From contig CM077671.1 in the NCBI GenBank assembly GCA_039707655.1, positions 299,894,509 to 299,958,508 of the forward strand: a stretch of DNA of 64,000 bases, written 5' to 3'. The position numbers and the translations under genes were made by a program. Within the stretch, counting starts at the first letter, position 1. Each line of letters starts with the position of its first letter. The notes below the pieces were generated by a model, which searched no databases, was not told where the DNA came from, and worked only from the letters and a program-made list of their open reading frames with translations. This DNA comes from Elymus sibiricus. Taxonomy: Eukaryota; Streptophyta; Magnoliopsida; Poales; Poaceae. Shown in pieces: positions 1 through 11,414 of this stretch.

Positions 1-43
1 AACATTACGTGCATGATTTGGCTAATATGCAGAAGAAACTTAC

Positions 44-2266
44 CACGAAGAGCTCGTATAGGGCCCGTTGACCCGCCTCGTTCCGGTTCCTCTCCTCCTC
101 CAATAGCTTAGCCGTCCTCTCCTCCGCCTCCCTCTCCCTCGCCGCCGCCTGCCGTCTCTCTTCCTCTAGAAGCGCCTGGGTCCTCACTTCTGCTTCCTCA
201 AGAGCAGCCTGGGTCTTCGCTCTCTCTGCCTCAATAGCAGCCTGCAACACCACTCGTTAGCATTGTAATCATCGACGGCCGCACACACAATGTAATGGAG
301 GAAAGGTATCTGAGTCCGTATAACTAACCTGGAATTCGAGCTCCATTGGCCGTGCACGAGGCCTTATCTCAGGATCGGAGCTGGTCTGGCGCTTCTTGAT
401 CTGCGGGAGAGTGATAGTACAACGTATCAGTCCATCCCCAATGGCTAACAAGCCATGGTGCCTCCCGCCACCAGATATCATCACCAGCTCTGGATCAAGA
501 GGTTGCTGGCTCGGGTTAAACTCCGGCCCTTTCCTCGCCTTCCCCTCGTCTCTGTACCTCACAAGCTTGTTGTGGGAGGCGCGGTTGCTGAATTTCTCTG
601 GATCATCGAGGTCAGACTCAGAGAATGCCTTGGCCTTCTTGTACGAGGCAGTATTGGACATGGCATAGAGGTCGAACAGCTCTGGCACTGGAGCCTTGTT
701 GTGCCGCGCCTAAAAGAGAGGAACAGAGTATTAGTTAAGGGCTCAAGCTAGCATGAAGAATGAATTTGCATGAATCATGAAGCAAACCACATACCCAGTT
801 TTCCCCGAACTCACGTAGGTTGACGCTGCCTAGATGGTGTGGAACACCTTTCATTTGGGCACGCTTCTCCTTTGCACCGTCATGGACGTTGCGCCATTGG
901 GGAGTGCACCACTCATCCACCAACGCCTCCCAACAGTCCATCCTATCCGCACACCATCTCGGGGGCACCTAAGTTAAGCAAGAGAAATTTGAGCGCTACG
1001 CATACGAATCAAATCAAGGAACTAAGTACAAGGCCTTAAGAATAGGTAATTACCTTCATGTACTTCTCCTTACTCAGATAGTTGAGGCGGCACATCTCTT
1101 TTTTCCTCCGAATACCAGTCGAGGCGTAGTAGTCTCGAATAGCCTGCGTCCGAGCCTCGTGCCGAAAGTTTTGAAGTAGGCGCCTGCACTCGTTGTCGAT
1201 AACCCGAGCCGCGGCCTCCTCCTGTCCCTCAGCACACCTGTAGAAGGTCTGCAATCAAACAAGAAAACACGGATTAGTACAATCACTAGGGTTGCCAATC
1301 AAAGAAGAAAATACAACGTAGACGGCAAAGGAGAAATTACCCAAAACGTCTGGATCACAATGTCGGCGACCGTGTGGCACTCGACATCGCCGATCCTATG
1401 CCCCGGCGGGGCCGGGGCAGCCAAGTAGTGCTCCCAGGTCATTCCTAGCTCTGGAACCCGGCCCTCACCGGGCAACGTGACCCACCCCGGGAAGCTCTGG
1501 CGACAAATCACGCCAAGGACACTGTTGGGCTTGCGGCAACCAGGCCCGTGTGTCCAAGACCTGCAGTATGACAAGGCCAACGCATTAGATATTCGAAGAA
1601 ACGTGAAGACAAAAGGTTAAAAAAGAGTAAATGCACTTACTTCTCCCCCTGCGGCGCAATCAACCACCTCTGGTCGGGGGTCGCCGGGGTGGGCGGGAGC
1701 TTTGTACCACCACGCTGGTAGACTTTGCGCCCCTCAACCCACTCACTCTCGCTATAGCTATCAGAACTATAGCCACCCTCAGCACGGCCACTCGACGAGC
1801 CCGCACCTGGGTTCTGCTGCGACTCAGCGTGATCCCCAGTCTCGTGGGACGAAGGCTCGGCGGCCCGACGCTCGTCGGTCGTAGGCGCGTCTGTCGTAGC
1901 CTCGTCTGTCGTAGGCTCGTCGGCCTGAGGCTCGTGGACCGGAGTCCGAGACGGCTGCACCTCAGGCTGCTCCATCTCAGACGGAGCACTCCTGTGGTCG
2001 GGTGAATCAGCTGGGGGTGGCGGCGAGGAAGGCGTAGTAGCAGCCTTCCTACCTCTCCCGCCGCCACGTCCACCTCTACCAACCTTCTTCCCCCCCGACC
2101 TCTCCCGGTCGAAGAAGAAGCGCCCGCCGGTGTCTGCATACTGAGATCCAGCGCTCTCCGGAGGTGGTGGGGTGGGATGGTAGTACCCCTCCCACCACGC
2201 GCCGAGGAAGGAGCCTCGGAGTGCTCTCGACCCGCGCCCACCATCTGTCAACACCTGCAATGACAA
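44..2266 (-). CDS. CACTA-encoded TNPA-like protein (plant transposase PF03004-type), 3' end missing
   Basis: Six exons join in frame on the minus strand: 2266-1641, 1560-1341, 1248-1054, 968-795, 709-329 and 241-44, all with GT-AG borders, giving about 598 residues before the window edge. The first exon is low-complexity and rich in Gly, Arg, Ser, Thr and Glu. Later exons carry a conserved block (RNFRHEARTQAIRDYY, then ALVDEWCTPQW and KEKRAQMKGVPHHLGS) that I recognise as the plant En/Spm transposase domain. The last visible exon is a Glu/Arg/Ala coiled coil. In CACTA elements such proteins bind subterminal repeats, while a separate TNP2-like protein carries the catalytic domain; TNP2 is not in the window. 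No frameshift or stop was found, so the gene may be functional. The start is uncertain: ATG at 2266 is open, but the sequence just inside it (TTGTCATTGCAG) looks like a splice acceptor, so the true first exon may lie upstream. Confidence 0.75.
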
Positions 2267-2349
2267 AGAGTAAACGAAGTTAGTACAATAAATGCATCAC
2301 AAATATATGACCCCATCGGCCTCTGGAAGGCCGAAGAGCACCTTTTCGG

Positions 2350-2842
2350 TCAACAGGAGGCCGAAGAGGTGTCGGGGGTCGGGGGTGTCGTGTCTGGGTG
2401 GCGTGGTGTCGGGGTGTCGGTGTGTCGTGTCGGGGTCGGGGTGTCGGGGGGTGTCGTGTCTGGGTGTCGTGGTGTCGGGGTGTCAGGGGTGTCGGGGTGT
2501 CGGGGTCGGGGTCGGGGTCGGGGTGTCGGGGGGTGTCGTGTCTGGGTGTCGTGGTGTCGCGGTGTCAGGGGTGTCGGGGTGTCGGGGTCGGGGTGCCGTG
2601 TCGGGGTCGGGGTGTCGGGTCGCGGTCGGGGTGCCGTGTCGGTGTCGGGGTGTCGGGTCGGGGTCGGGGTGCCGTGCCGGGGTCGGGGTCGGGGTCGGGG
2701 TGTCGGGGTCGGGGTGTCGGGTCGGGGTCGGGTTGTCGGGTCGGGGTCGGGGTGCCGTGTCGGGGTCGGGATCGAGGTCGGGGTGTCGGGGTCGGGGTGT
2801 CGGGTCGGGGTCGGGGTCGAGGTGCCGTGTCGGGGTCGGGGT
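2350..2842. repeat. G-rich GTCGGG/GTGTCGGG simple-repeat array
   Basis: About 490 bp is made almost only of GTCGGG, GTGTCGGG and GTGCCGTG variants, with strong G/C strand asymmetry. Runs of three or four G at short intervals make quadruplex formation plausible. It lies inside the CACTA element, just upstream of the minus-strand gene. All frames are open by composition only. Confidence 0.9.
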
Positions 2843-3240
2843 TTTTTCTCTTTTTTTCTTTTCTTCTTCTTCCTCTTCTTTCTTTTCTTCCTTTTCTTCC
2901 TTTTTTTTCCTTCTTCTTCTTCTTCTTCCTCCTTTCCTTTTTCCTCTTCTTCTTCTCCTCCTCTCCTCTTTTTTCTTCTTCTTCTTCCTCTTCTTCTTTT
3001 TTCTTCTCCTCCTCCTCCTCTTCTTCTTCTTCCTTTCCTTTTTTCCTCTTCTTCTTCTCCTCCTCTCCTCTTTTTTTCTTCTTCTTCTTCTTCTTTTTTC
3101 TTCTCCTCCTCCTCTTCTTCTGTTTCTTCTTCTTATTATTATTTTTTGTTCTTTTTCTTTTTTATTTTTCCTTTTTTTCATCTTCTTTTCTTCTTTTTTT
3201 TCTTCTAGGTTTTTTCTTTTCTTCTTTTCTATCTAAGTTT
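2843..3240. repeat. Polypyrimidine (TTC/TCC/T)n tract
   Basis: About 400 bp on the plus strand is nearly pure T and C (TTCTTCTTC, TCCTCC, T-runs), directly abutting the G-rich array. Such mirror-like homopyrimidine DNA can adopt triplex (H-DNA) structure. A short AT-rich stretch of ACTAACTAAT-type repeats follows at about 3240-3310. Confidence 0.9.
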
Positions 3241-3369
3241 TTTCTACCTAATAAAAACTAACTAATATGAACTAATAACTAACTAATATAAACTAACTAA
3301 ATGAACTAATAAAAACAGAAAAAAAAACAGGAAAAAAACAAAAAAGGGGGGGAATGGTGGAGCTCACCG

Positions 3370-3650
3370 GAGGGTGGTCGACGCGGCGGCGCTGGGGAGG
3401 AGGGGGGCGGCGGCGGTCGGCGGGGAGGAGGGGGTCGGCGGGGAGGGGGCGGCGGCGGCGCTGTGGAGGAGGGAAGGGGGCGGCGGCGGCACTGTGGAGG
3501 AGGGGAGGGGGCGGCGGCGGCGCTGTGGAGGAGGGGAGGGGGCGGCGGCGGGGAGAAGGGGGGCGGCGGGGGTCGGTGGGGAGGAGGGGGTCGGCGGGGA
3601 GGGGGCGGCGGCGGCGCGCAGAGACAGAGAGAAAGAGAGATGTGAGAGAG
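3370..3650. repeat. GGC/GGA-rich minisatellite with 31-bp units
   Basis: This is a purine- and G-rich region with repeated GGAGGAGGGG and GGCGGCGGCG blocks. Three units beginning CTGTGGAGGA start at 3461, 3492 and 3523, a 31-bp period, flanked by less regular copies. It ends in (GAGA)n near 3620-3655. Confidence 0.85.
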
Positions 3651-3694
3651 AGAGAGGGGGTTTGGGCGCGGGGGGCGAAAATTAAGCCCCCCTC

Positions 3695-4121
3695 TTTGCC
3701 GTCTGCTGGCAGACGGCAAAGAATTCTTTGCCGTCTGCCAGCAGACGGCAAAGACGGTGACCGTTAGCCCGTCCCCGCCGTTACACTGTGGGGGCCCCCT
3801 CACCTCTTTGCCGTCTGCCAGCAGACGGCAAAGAGTTCTTTGCCGTCTGCCGGCAGAAGGCAAAGAAGTGGCCCGTGTGACCTAGCCAACGCAGTACCCC
3901 GTGGACCCCACTTTGGTCTTTGCCGTCTGCTGGCAGACGGCAAAGAACTCTTTGCCGTCTGCCAGCAGACGGCAAAGAAGTGAAGATGGCAAAGAGCCTC
4001 TTTGCCATCAGCATATTCCTTGCCGTCTGCTTTGTAAAAGCAGACGGCAAATATGCTCTTTGCCATCTGCCAGCAGACGGCAAAGAGCTGGCAGATGGCA
4101 AAGTCCCTGATTCCAGTAGTG
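3695..4121. repeat. CACTA subterminal palindrome array and terminal inverted repeat
   Basis: Near-perfect 26-bp palindromes of the form TTTGCCGTCTGC-YR-GCAGACGGCAAA occupy 3695-3720, 3727-3752, 3807-3832, 3839-3864, 3919-3944 and 3951-3976. Degenerate relatives follow at 3984-4008, 4020-4050 and 4059-4102. In En/Spm elements such motifs are binding sites of the TNPA-type protein, which here is encoded next to them. The outermost bases, ending at 4121, are the terminal inverted repeat. Confidence 0.9.
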
Positions 4122-5100
4122 CCTTCATCATCACCAACATTCTGTTCATTGCGGGGATCATCATCTTCATCAACATATTCCTCACCACCATCTCATCTCC
4201 AAACCCTAGTTCATCCCTTGTGCTCAATCTTTGTATCAAATCTTCGATTGGTACGTGGGATGCTGGTGGTGTTGATTACATCTTGTAGTTGATTCTTGTT
4301 GGTTTAATTGGTGGAATATTGTTACGTTCAGATTGTTAATCATATATTTATACCCATTGATCATGATCAAAAAGATGAGTTGTGAGTAGTTCCATTAGTT
4401 CTTGAGGACATGGGAGAAGTCTTGTTACTAGTAATCATGTGAAGTTGATGCCCGTTCAATGTTTTGATATTATGTTGTGTTGTTTTCCTCTAGTGGTGTT
4501 ATGTGAACGTCGACTACATGACACATCACCATCATTGGGCCTAAGGGAAGGCATTGTGGAATTAGTTTGCGCATGATGGGTTGCGGGAGTGATAGAAACC
4601 TAAAACCTAGTTTGTGAATTATTCCGTAAGGGGCTGTTTTGGATCCAACTGCTTAATGATATGGTTAGATTTGCCTTAATTACTTATCTTATAGTTGCAG
4701 ACGCTTGCATGGAGAGTATAATCATAAGTAGGTATTTGTTCAAGTTACGACAGTACCTTAGTTTCGGTCCACCCACATAACACTTATCAAGGCAATGAAC
4801 GTAAGTCGATGAATCGTGGTGAAAGTGACTTGGCGATATTCTTGCGTGTCCTCAAGAGCGTTGTAATCACTATAAGAAGTATCATCGGCTTGTCCTTAGC
4901 ATAATTGATTATTGGGCCACTTGCGCTATCGTTGTTACTTGTTACCTTGTTACCATTTATCTTGCTATCAAACTATCTTACGGTACTTGCAGTGAAACCT
5001 TGCTAAAAATTGCATATTATTCCCTTCTGCTCCTCGTTGGGTTTGACACTCTTACTCATTGAAAGGTATAAGATTGATCCCCTAAACATGTGGGTATTCA
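4122..5100 (+). mobile_element. Gypsy LTR, 3' part (Athila-type, same family as 39401-40903)
   Basis: The stretch aligns by eye along its length with about 39902-40903 of the complete LTR further right. Shared landmarks are the CATCATCACCAACA block, CAAACCCTAGTTCATC, GGGCCTAAGGGAAGGCATTG, CCTTCTGCTCCTCGTTGGG and the end GATTGATCCCCTA...TCA. The first ~500 bp of the LTR is separated from it by the CACTA insertion and lies outside the window. No primer-binding site follows 5100, so this is a solo LTR or a 3' LTR. Confidence 0.8.
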
Positions 5101-5527
5101 TACTCGTGCACACGCTCCACACTAACGGGCTCCACAAACATGACGGTGTCGATGTGGCTCATGTTGTGAGCGTGCCACAACGACATGCGGGAGGGCACCC
5201 ACTGCCCGACACATTCAAGTATGTTTGTTGGTAGCTCCTTTGTGCAATCTCATTGTCCCAAACATATAATAGGATGAAAACCAAACACGATGAGACAACG
5301 AGAGCTGGTATATAACAACATGGCATGACGAATTAAAGACGTAGCGAGCACATACCGATCAAAAGCTTGGCGTGGACATAGATGTAGAACCGGCGACTTG
5401 TCAGTGCGCCAATAGTCTGTGCCCTCCCCCGGCTTCAATGAGGCACGTACTCCACGTGTGGTGGTGCCTCCTAGTTCTGAGGTAGAAGAAGTTAAGGTAG
5501 TTTTGGCGGTGCATCTGGCGGTGCAGC
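5101..5527. other. Unclassified sequence between two LTRs
   Basis: I recognise no family here. On the minus strand, about 5527-5361 is open in one frame and is followed by a possible splice donor (GATCG/GTATGTG near 5355), so it could be a captured or relict exon. The evidence is too thin to name a product. The interval contains no LTR boundary, TIR or simple repeat that I could see. Confidence 0.3.
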
Positions 5528-7090
5528 TGATACTTGTGATCTGCGTTGGGTTTTTCCCCGAAGAGGAGGGATGATGCAGCACAATATAGATAAGTATTTC
5601 CCTCAGTGAGAACCAAGGTTATCGAACCAATAGGAGGATCACACAACTCCCGTCTTCAGCACCTACATACAAAAGAGCAAACACTTGCACCCAACGCGGG
5701 CAAGAGGGTTGTCAATCCCCTTGAACTCGTTACTTGCAAGAAAATGAATAGTGTAGATGATAGTTGGATAAATATTAATTGCAAAATAAATAAAAAGAAA
5801 ATAATGGCAGCAAGGAAATAGTAGCGTTTGTGAATTTATATGTGAATAGACCTGGGGGCATAGTGTCCGCTAGAGGCTTCTCTCTCGAAGAAGGCATAAG
5901 GTGGGTAAACAAATTACTATTGGGCAATTGATAGAAAAGCACATAGTTATGCAATATTTATTCACGGTAATGATCATGTATATAGGCATCACATCAATAA
6001 ACAAGTAGACCGACTCGTGTCTGCATCTACTACTATTACTCCACCCATCGACCGCTATCCAGCATGCATCTAGAGTATTAAGTGAACAGAGTAATGCTTG
6101 GAGAATGATGACGTGATGTAGAAAAAGTAAATCCAATTAATATGAATAAACCCCAGAGTTTTATCCTTAGTGACAACAATACAAATACATGTCTTGTCCC
6201 CTACTTTGTCACCGGGATATAGAGCACCGCAAGATTAAACCCACTACAACGCACCTCTCTCACTGAATATAAACCAATATAGTTGGCCAAACTAAACCGA
6301 TAGATCAGAGAGAATTACATAGCTATAACAATCATGCAAATAAGAATCAAATAAGAATTCATAGGAGACTCAGATCTTTTTCATGAATAATCTGAACATA
6401 AACCCGCAATTCATCGGATCCCAACAAACGCACCGCAAAGAGTGATTACATAAGATAGATCACCGCGGGGATCATGGCAACAAAGAACATAGAGAGAGAG
6501 ACATCTAGGCACTAACTACGGACCTGTAGGTCTGTGGTGAACTACTCACACATCACCATGGGAGCAGCAGGGTCGATGTAGAGGCCCTGTGCGATCGATC
6601 CCCCCTCCGGCACGGCACCGAAACAGGGTTCCAGATGGGCCAATGGCGGAACAGAGACTTGCGGCGGCGGAAAAAATGTTTCGGGAGGCTCTCTAGGGTT
6701 TCGGGATTAATAAGAATTTATAGGCCAAAAAACAATGCCAGAGTGTCAAGGAGGTGGTCCCAAGCCATTAGGGCGCGACCACCCCCCTAGGCGCGCCCTG
6801 TTGGCTTGGGGTCACCTCGTGTGGCCCCCGGTCTCCCTCCGAAGCTTCCAAGTCTTTATTTTGTCCAGAAAAAAATGTCAAAAAGTTTTGGGGTAACTGG
6901 ACTTTGTTTGGTATGGTATTCCTAAAAAGCCAAAAACATGCAGAAAACTAAACTGGCACTTGGCACTGGGTTAATAGGTTAGTGCTCAAATATAATATGA
7001 ATCAGCAAATAAATGCCCAAAAAGTATCCTAGAATGATAATATTATAGCATGGAACAATCAGTAATTATAGATACGTTGGAGACGTATGA
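5528..7090 (-). repeat. 3' LTR of the minus-strand Gypsy element
   Basis: The LTR is 1563 bp. Its minus-strand start is TGATACG-like, with one substitution (plus-strand GTATGA at 7085-7090), and its end is at 5528. A minus-strand TATA box (CTATAAATT) lies at 6715-6722. A GC-rich inverted repeat at 6760-6810 lies 38 bp upstream of it. Confidence 0.8.
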
Positions 7091-10000
7091 GCATCCCTAA
7101 GCTTAATTCCTGCTCGTCCTCGAGTAGGTAAATGATAAAAACAGAATTTTTGATGTGACATGCTACCCAACATGTAATCTCTTTCAGGTATGATCATTGA
7201 GAAACGATGAATCAATAAACATTAACATAGTAATATCCAGAAGCATAAATAACACAATCATCAACTTTCAAAATATATGATCCTTAAAGAATGTTTACCC
7301 CCAATTCATTTTATCATATTAGCATGGCATGACTCTGTCTTCACCACATAAATACAAATGTCAAGCACCACGGTGTTAAGTCGGGCAATTGGATCATACT
7401 TTTTAACGCGCTTCAGCTTTTTATTCCTCACTCAATACATGAGCGTGAACCATGGGTATAGAATATAGATGGAATAGAATATGGTGGTAGATACCAAAGG
7501 GGTAAAAAGTGAAGAAGAAAGTCTCGCATCAACTAGGTGTATCAACGGGCTATGGAGATGCCCATCAATAGATATCAATGCGAGGAGTAGGGATTGCCAT
7601 GCAACGGATGCACTAGAGCTATAAGTGTATGAAAGCTCTAATGAAGCTAAGTGGGTGTGCATCCAACTTGCTTGCTCATGAAGATCTCGGGCATTTGAGG
7701 AAGCCCGTCATCGGAATATGCAAGCCAAGTTCTATAATGAAAAATTCCCACTAGCATATGGAAGTGACAAAACATGAGACTCTCTATATGAAAAACATGG
7801 TGCTACTCTGAAGCACAAGTGTGGAAAAAGAGGTAGTAGCACTGTCCCTTCTCTCTTTTCTCTCATTTTTTCCTTTTTATTTTTTTCCTTTTCTCTTTTT
7901 TTTCTTTTCCTTTTTCTTTCTTTCTTTCTTTCTCTCTCTCCTTTTCTTTTTTTCTTTTATTTTTCGTCCGGAGTCTCATCCCGACTTGTGGGGGAATCAT
8001 TGTTTCCATAATCCTTTCCTCACTGAGACAGTGCCCTAATAATGATAAGCATCACACTTTTATTCACTTGCAACTCAATATGAAAAACTACTAAACAATA
8101 TGACTCTATATGAATGCCTCTGACAGTGTACCAGGATATGCGATGATCTAGCGTAACATGTAAACAATGATGAATGGTGGATTTGCCACAAATACTATGT
8201 CAGCTACATGATCATGCAAAGCAATATAACAATGAATGTACTAGTCATATGATGTAACGATGGAAGTTGCATGGCAATATATCTCAGAATGGCTATGGAA
8301 ATGCCATGATTGGTAGGTATGGTGGTTGTTTTCAGGAAGATATAATGAGGCTTATGTGCAACAGAGCATATCATGCCGCGGGGTTTGGATGCACCGACGA
8401 AGTTTGCACCAATCCTCGAGGTGAGAATGGGCAATGCACGGTACCGAAGAGGCTAGGAAATATGGAAAGGTGAGAGTGCGTACATCCATGGATTCACATT
8501 AGTCATGAAGAACTCACATACTTATTGCAAAGTTTTATTAGCTCTCTCGAAGCAAAGTACTACTCGCATGCCCCTATGGAGGAGGTTGGGAGGAGTTAAC
8601 CATCTCACACCTCCGACCTAAACAGCACTAGGTTTTCAACGAGGAATAAGAATGCTCACACATCATCACCATACCATAACCAATATTTAGATGAACATCA
8701 AATTAACATCCTTTAACTATCGATATTTCCACTAACCAACAACCATGCACTCACGCTCTTTCATATTACCGCATCAATATCATTAACCCACAATTTCTCT
8801 TTTATGTGCTACATGTGGTTTTGATTATGCCCTCTTTGACTACCTATTATTTTTAGACTAGTCTTATAACCCATGCAAATTATCATCACTATTTATTAAC
8901 TCACAAACAAATTTAAGTGAAGAACAAGAGTGCAATTATTTCTATAAAATCTACACGCCACCGTGCTCTAAAAGATATAAGTGAAGTACTAGAGCAACTG
9001 CTAAGCTCAAAAGATACAAGTGAAGCACATGGAATATTCTAACAAATCATGGTGAACATGTGTCTCTGTCGAGTAGGTGTGTCCAGAAAACAACGATTGT
9101 GGAAAACTAAAGCAAAAGCAAACTAATACAAACGATGCTCCAAGCAAAACTCATGGCATGTAATGAATAAAAATGTAGCTCCAAGTGACATATCGATGGA
9201 TTGAGACGAAAGAGGGGATGTCTTCCGGGTTACAGAAGGCATACCTAAGCTTAGATGCTTGAGTCTTCCTAAAATTTGACTTGGGGTGCCTTGGCCATCC
9301 CCAAGCTTATGCTCTTGCGGTCCTTATTCCTCCATCCATCATGATAGCACCCAAAACTTGAAAACTTCAGCACACAAAACTCAACAGAAACCTTCGTGAG
9401 ATCCGTTAGTATAATAAACATATCAAATACTTTAGGTACTGTTATAAATTGATTCATATTTTATTATTGCATAAGGCACTATATTCTAACTTCTCCATGG
9501 CTTATACCCCCAGATACAATCCATAGCATCATCAAAACAAGCAAACTATGCAAGCAAAAACAGAATCTGTCTAAAACAGAATAGTTTGTAGTGATTTGTA
9601 GAGAAACTACACTTCTGTAAATCCAAAAATTCTGAAAACTTAGGACAACCTGGAGAATTTGTATACCAATATTGTTTAAAAAATTGATCAAAAATACGTT
9701 CCAGTAAAATCAAAGAAATTCTGCACTGGACGCAAAAGTTTATGTTTTTGCACTGTATCAATTCTACTTATCATGCAAGTCATCCCAAAGGCTTTACTTG
9801 GCACAAACACTAATTTAAACATAAAAACACAATCATTACAGTAGCAACAATCATGCTATATCACACAAACAAAAAGTAAAACAAGAAAAACAAGATAACT
9901 ATTGGGTTTCCTCCCAACTAGCGCTATTGTTTTACGCCCCTAGCTAGGCGTAATGCATAGTATCAAGTGTTGGACCCCTTCATGTCTTTCAAGACTCGTT

Positions 10001-11414
10001 CTTCCAAAATCTTACTTAATAAATCACCTTCCTCAAATCTATTTGAAGGGCTCAAGCGTTCAAAAGGATTTATAATATAATCACTAACATCACCATCATC
10101 ATATGGATCTTCATATAAGACATGAATTTCATCATTAGAGAGGCGATTTCCTGTGCATGGTGGTAGCTACACACCCTTTTGTGTAAGTGCCTTTTTTGGA
10201 TATATGAGGTGTCGGGTTTCAATGGCATTGTCACAAGTGCATTTTTGTTGTATATGAATGGATTTTTCTCACTTCTCTTTGTCTTTCTATTACCTTTTTG
10301 ACACAAGTGTCTCTTCGTTGTGTGGAAAGGGCGTTTCTCACTTCTCTCAATCTTTTTGCTTGCTTTTTTGGCATAATGGCCAATTTGATTGCCTGGCTAG
10401 TCCAAAATCACGATATTTTCATTATAGAGTTATTTTTCATAGTCCAAAATAATTTACCAAATTAATTAGAGATACAAATTAGGGCCATGTGTAGCTACCA
10501 CCATGTGTAGCAAATTATTTCTGTTCATCATTAATAGGTTCCCTAATAGTATTTTCATGCCAATCTTCACTAAACCCTTCATTAATTCCTTTAGCAATCC
10601 ATTAAAATTTATCACAAGTGTGGAGGAACAAGGCTTGCGTTAATTTTTCGGGAGGAACATTCCTCCTCATATTCTCACTAAAACCTTGACAATCACTAGA
10701 TTCTAGCATATGCAAAGCATCTTTATTATGTAGGATCACTTCTGTAGGAGGAGCTTCAAATTTTATTTTATAGAAAGCAAATATGTCTCTCGCTTCGCAC
10801 ACTATTTAATCAAATTAATGCATAAGGATAATGGTAGCAATTTTCATAATCTTAGGATTGCGTATACTCGGAAGTCCCAGAAATATCTTTTGAAGCATAG
10901 GATGGAGATACACAAACTTTCTTTCTAGCTTCAATATTGACATGGTAATATCATCCACATAACATTTTTTTTCATCAAGTATGGTCCCTTTAGTAAAAGG
11001 GATAGCTCCCGAGCACTAAAAAATTTCTTCAATGACATGTTTTCCAATAACGTTCCCACTACCCACATTATAAATTTTAGATTTTAGAACCATGTGAGTA
11101 TCACTATTAGGAACTTGACTTTCATGAGTAGCATCAATAAATTTTGGTCTTTCCTCCTCCGATTCACTAGCACTACCTTCGCTAGCACTTTCAATAATAA
11201 CTTTCTCAAGTTCAGATATGATAGCAACTTCAAGGAAACAACTAAAAAACGAAACAAGTAAACTAGCAAAGATAAATATTTTTGTATTTTTGATTTTTAT
11301 AGCAAGAAAAATATAATATAAAATAAAAAGTAGAAGAAGTGAATGATAATTTGTGTGAAGGTACTTGATAGTAAGTTGATGAACCTCTCTGGCAACAGCG
11401 CCAGAAATCCTTCT
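7091..11414 (-). other. Internal region of the minus-strand Gypsy element, non-coding relic
   Basis: About 4.3 kb of AT-rich DNA has only short broken ORFs. A polypyrimidine tract (CTTTTTC-type) lies at about 7850-7975. Short gag-like remnants may exist around 10600-10800, but no protease, reverse transcriptase or integrase motif is visible. Stem-loop units resembling those in 20273-20500 lie at 8899-8941 and 8963-8995, with a third core near 9015-9027. Confidence 0.6.
11386..11403 (-). promoter_or_regulatory. Degenerate primer-binding site (tRNA-Asp type)
   Basis: On the minus strand it reads TGGCGCTGTTGCCAGAG, a mutated version of the TGGCGCCGTTGCCGGGG site found intact at 18578 and 40915. 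It lies 11 bp inside the 5' LTR border. Confidence 0.7.

Larger units (their letters stand above)
1..4121 (-). mobile_element. CACTA (En/Spm) DNA transposon, right part; left end outside the window
   Basis: The right terminus reads, on the minus strand, CACTACTGGAATCAGGG, starting at 4121 and matching the CACTA terminal inverted repeat. It is followed inward by subterminal palindromes built on TTTGCCGTCTGC (3695-4102), typical of Triticeae and other grass CACTA elements. A spliced minus-strand gene of the plant En/Spm transposase family fills 44-2266 and continues past the left edge. The element lies inside a Gypsy LTR that resumes at 4122, so it is younger than that LTR. The expected 3-bp target duplication would be CCT at 4122-4124, but the other end is not visible. 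Confidence 0.9.

Noticed and set aside
2292..3236. Long overlapping ORFs (up to 314 codons) on both strands
   Set aside because: They are produced by the GTCGGG array and the polypyrimidine tract; proteins would be pure Gly/Val/Ser/Cys/Arg followed by Phe/Ser/Leu. Composition only.
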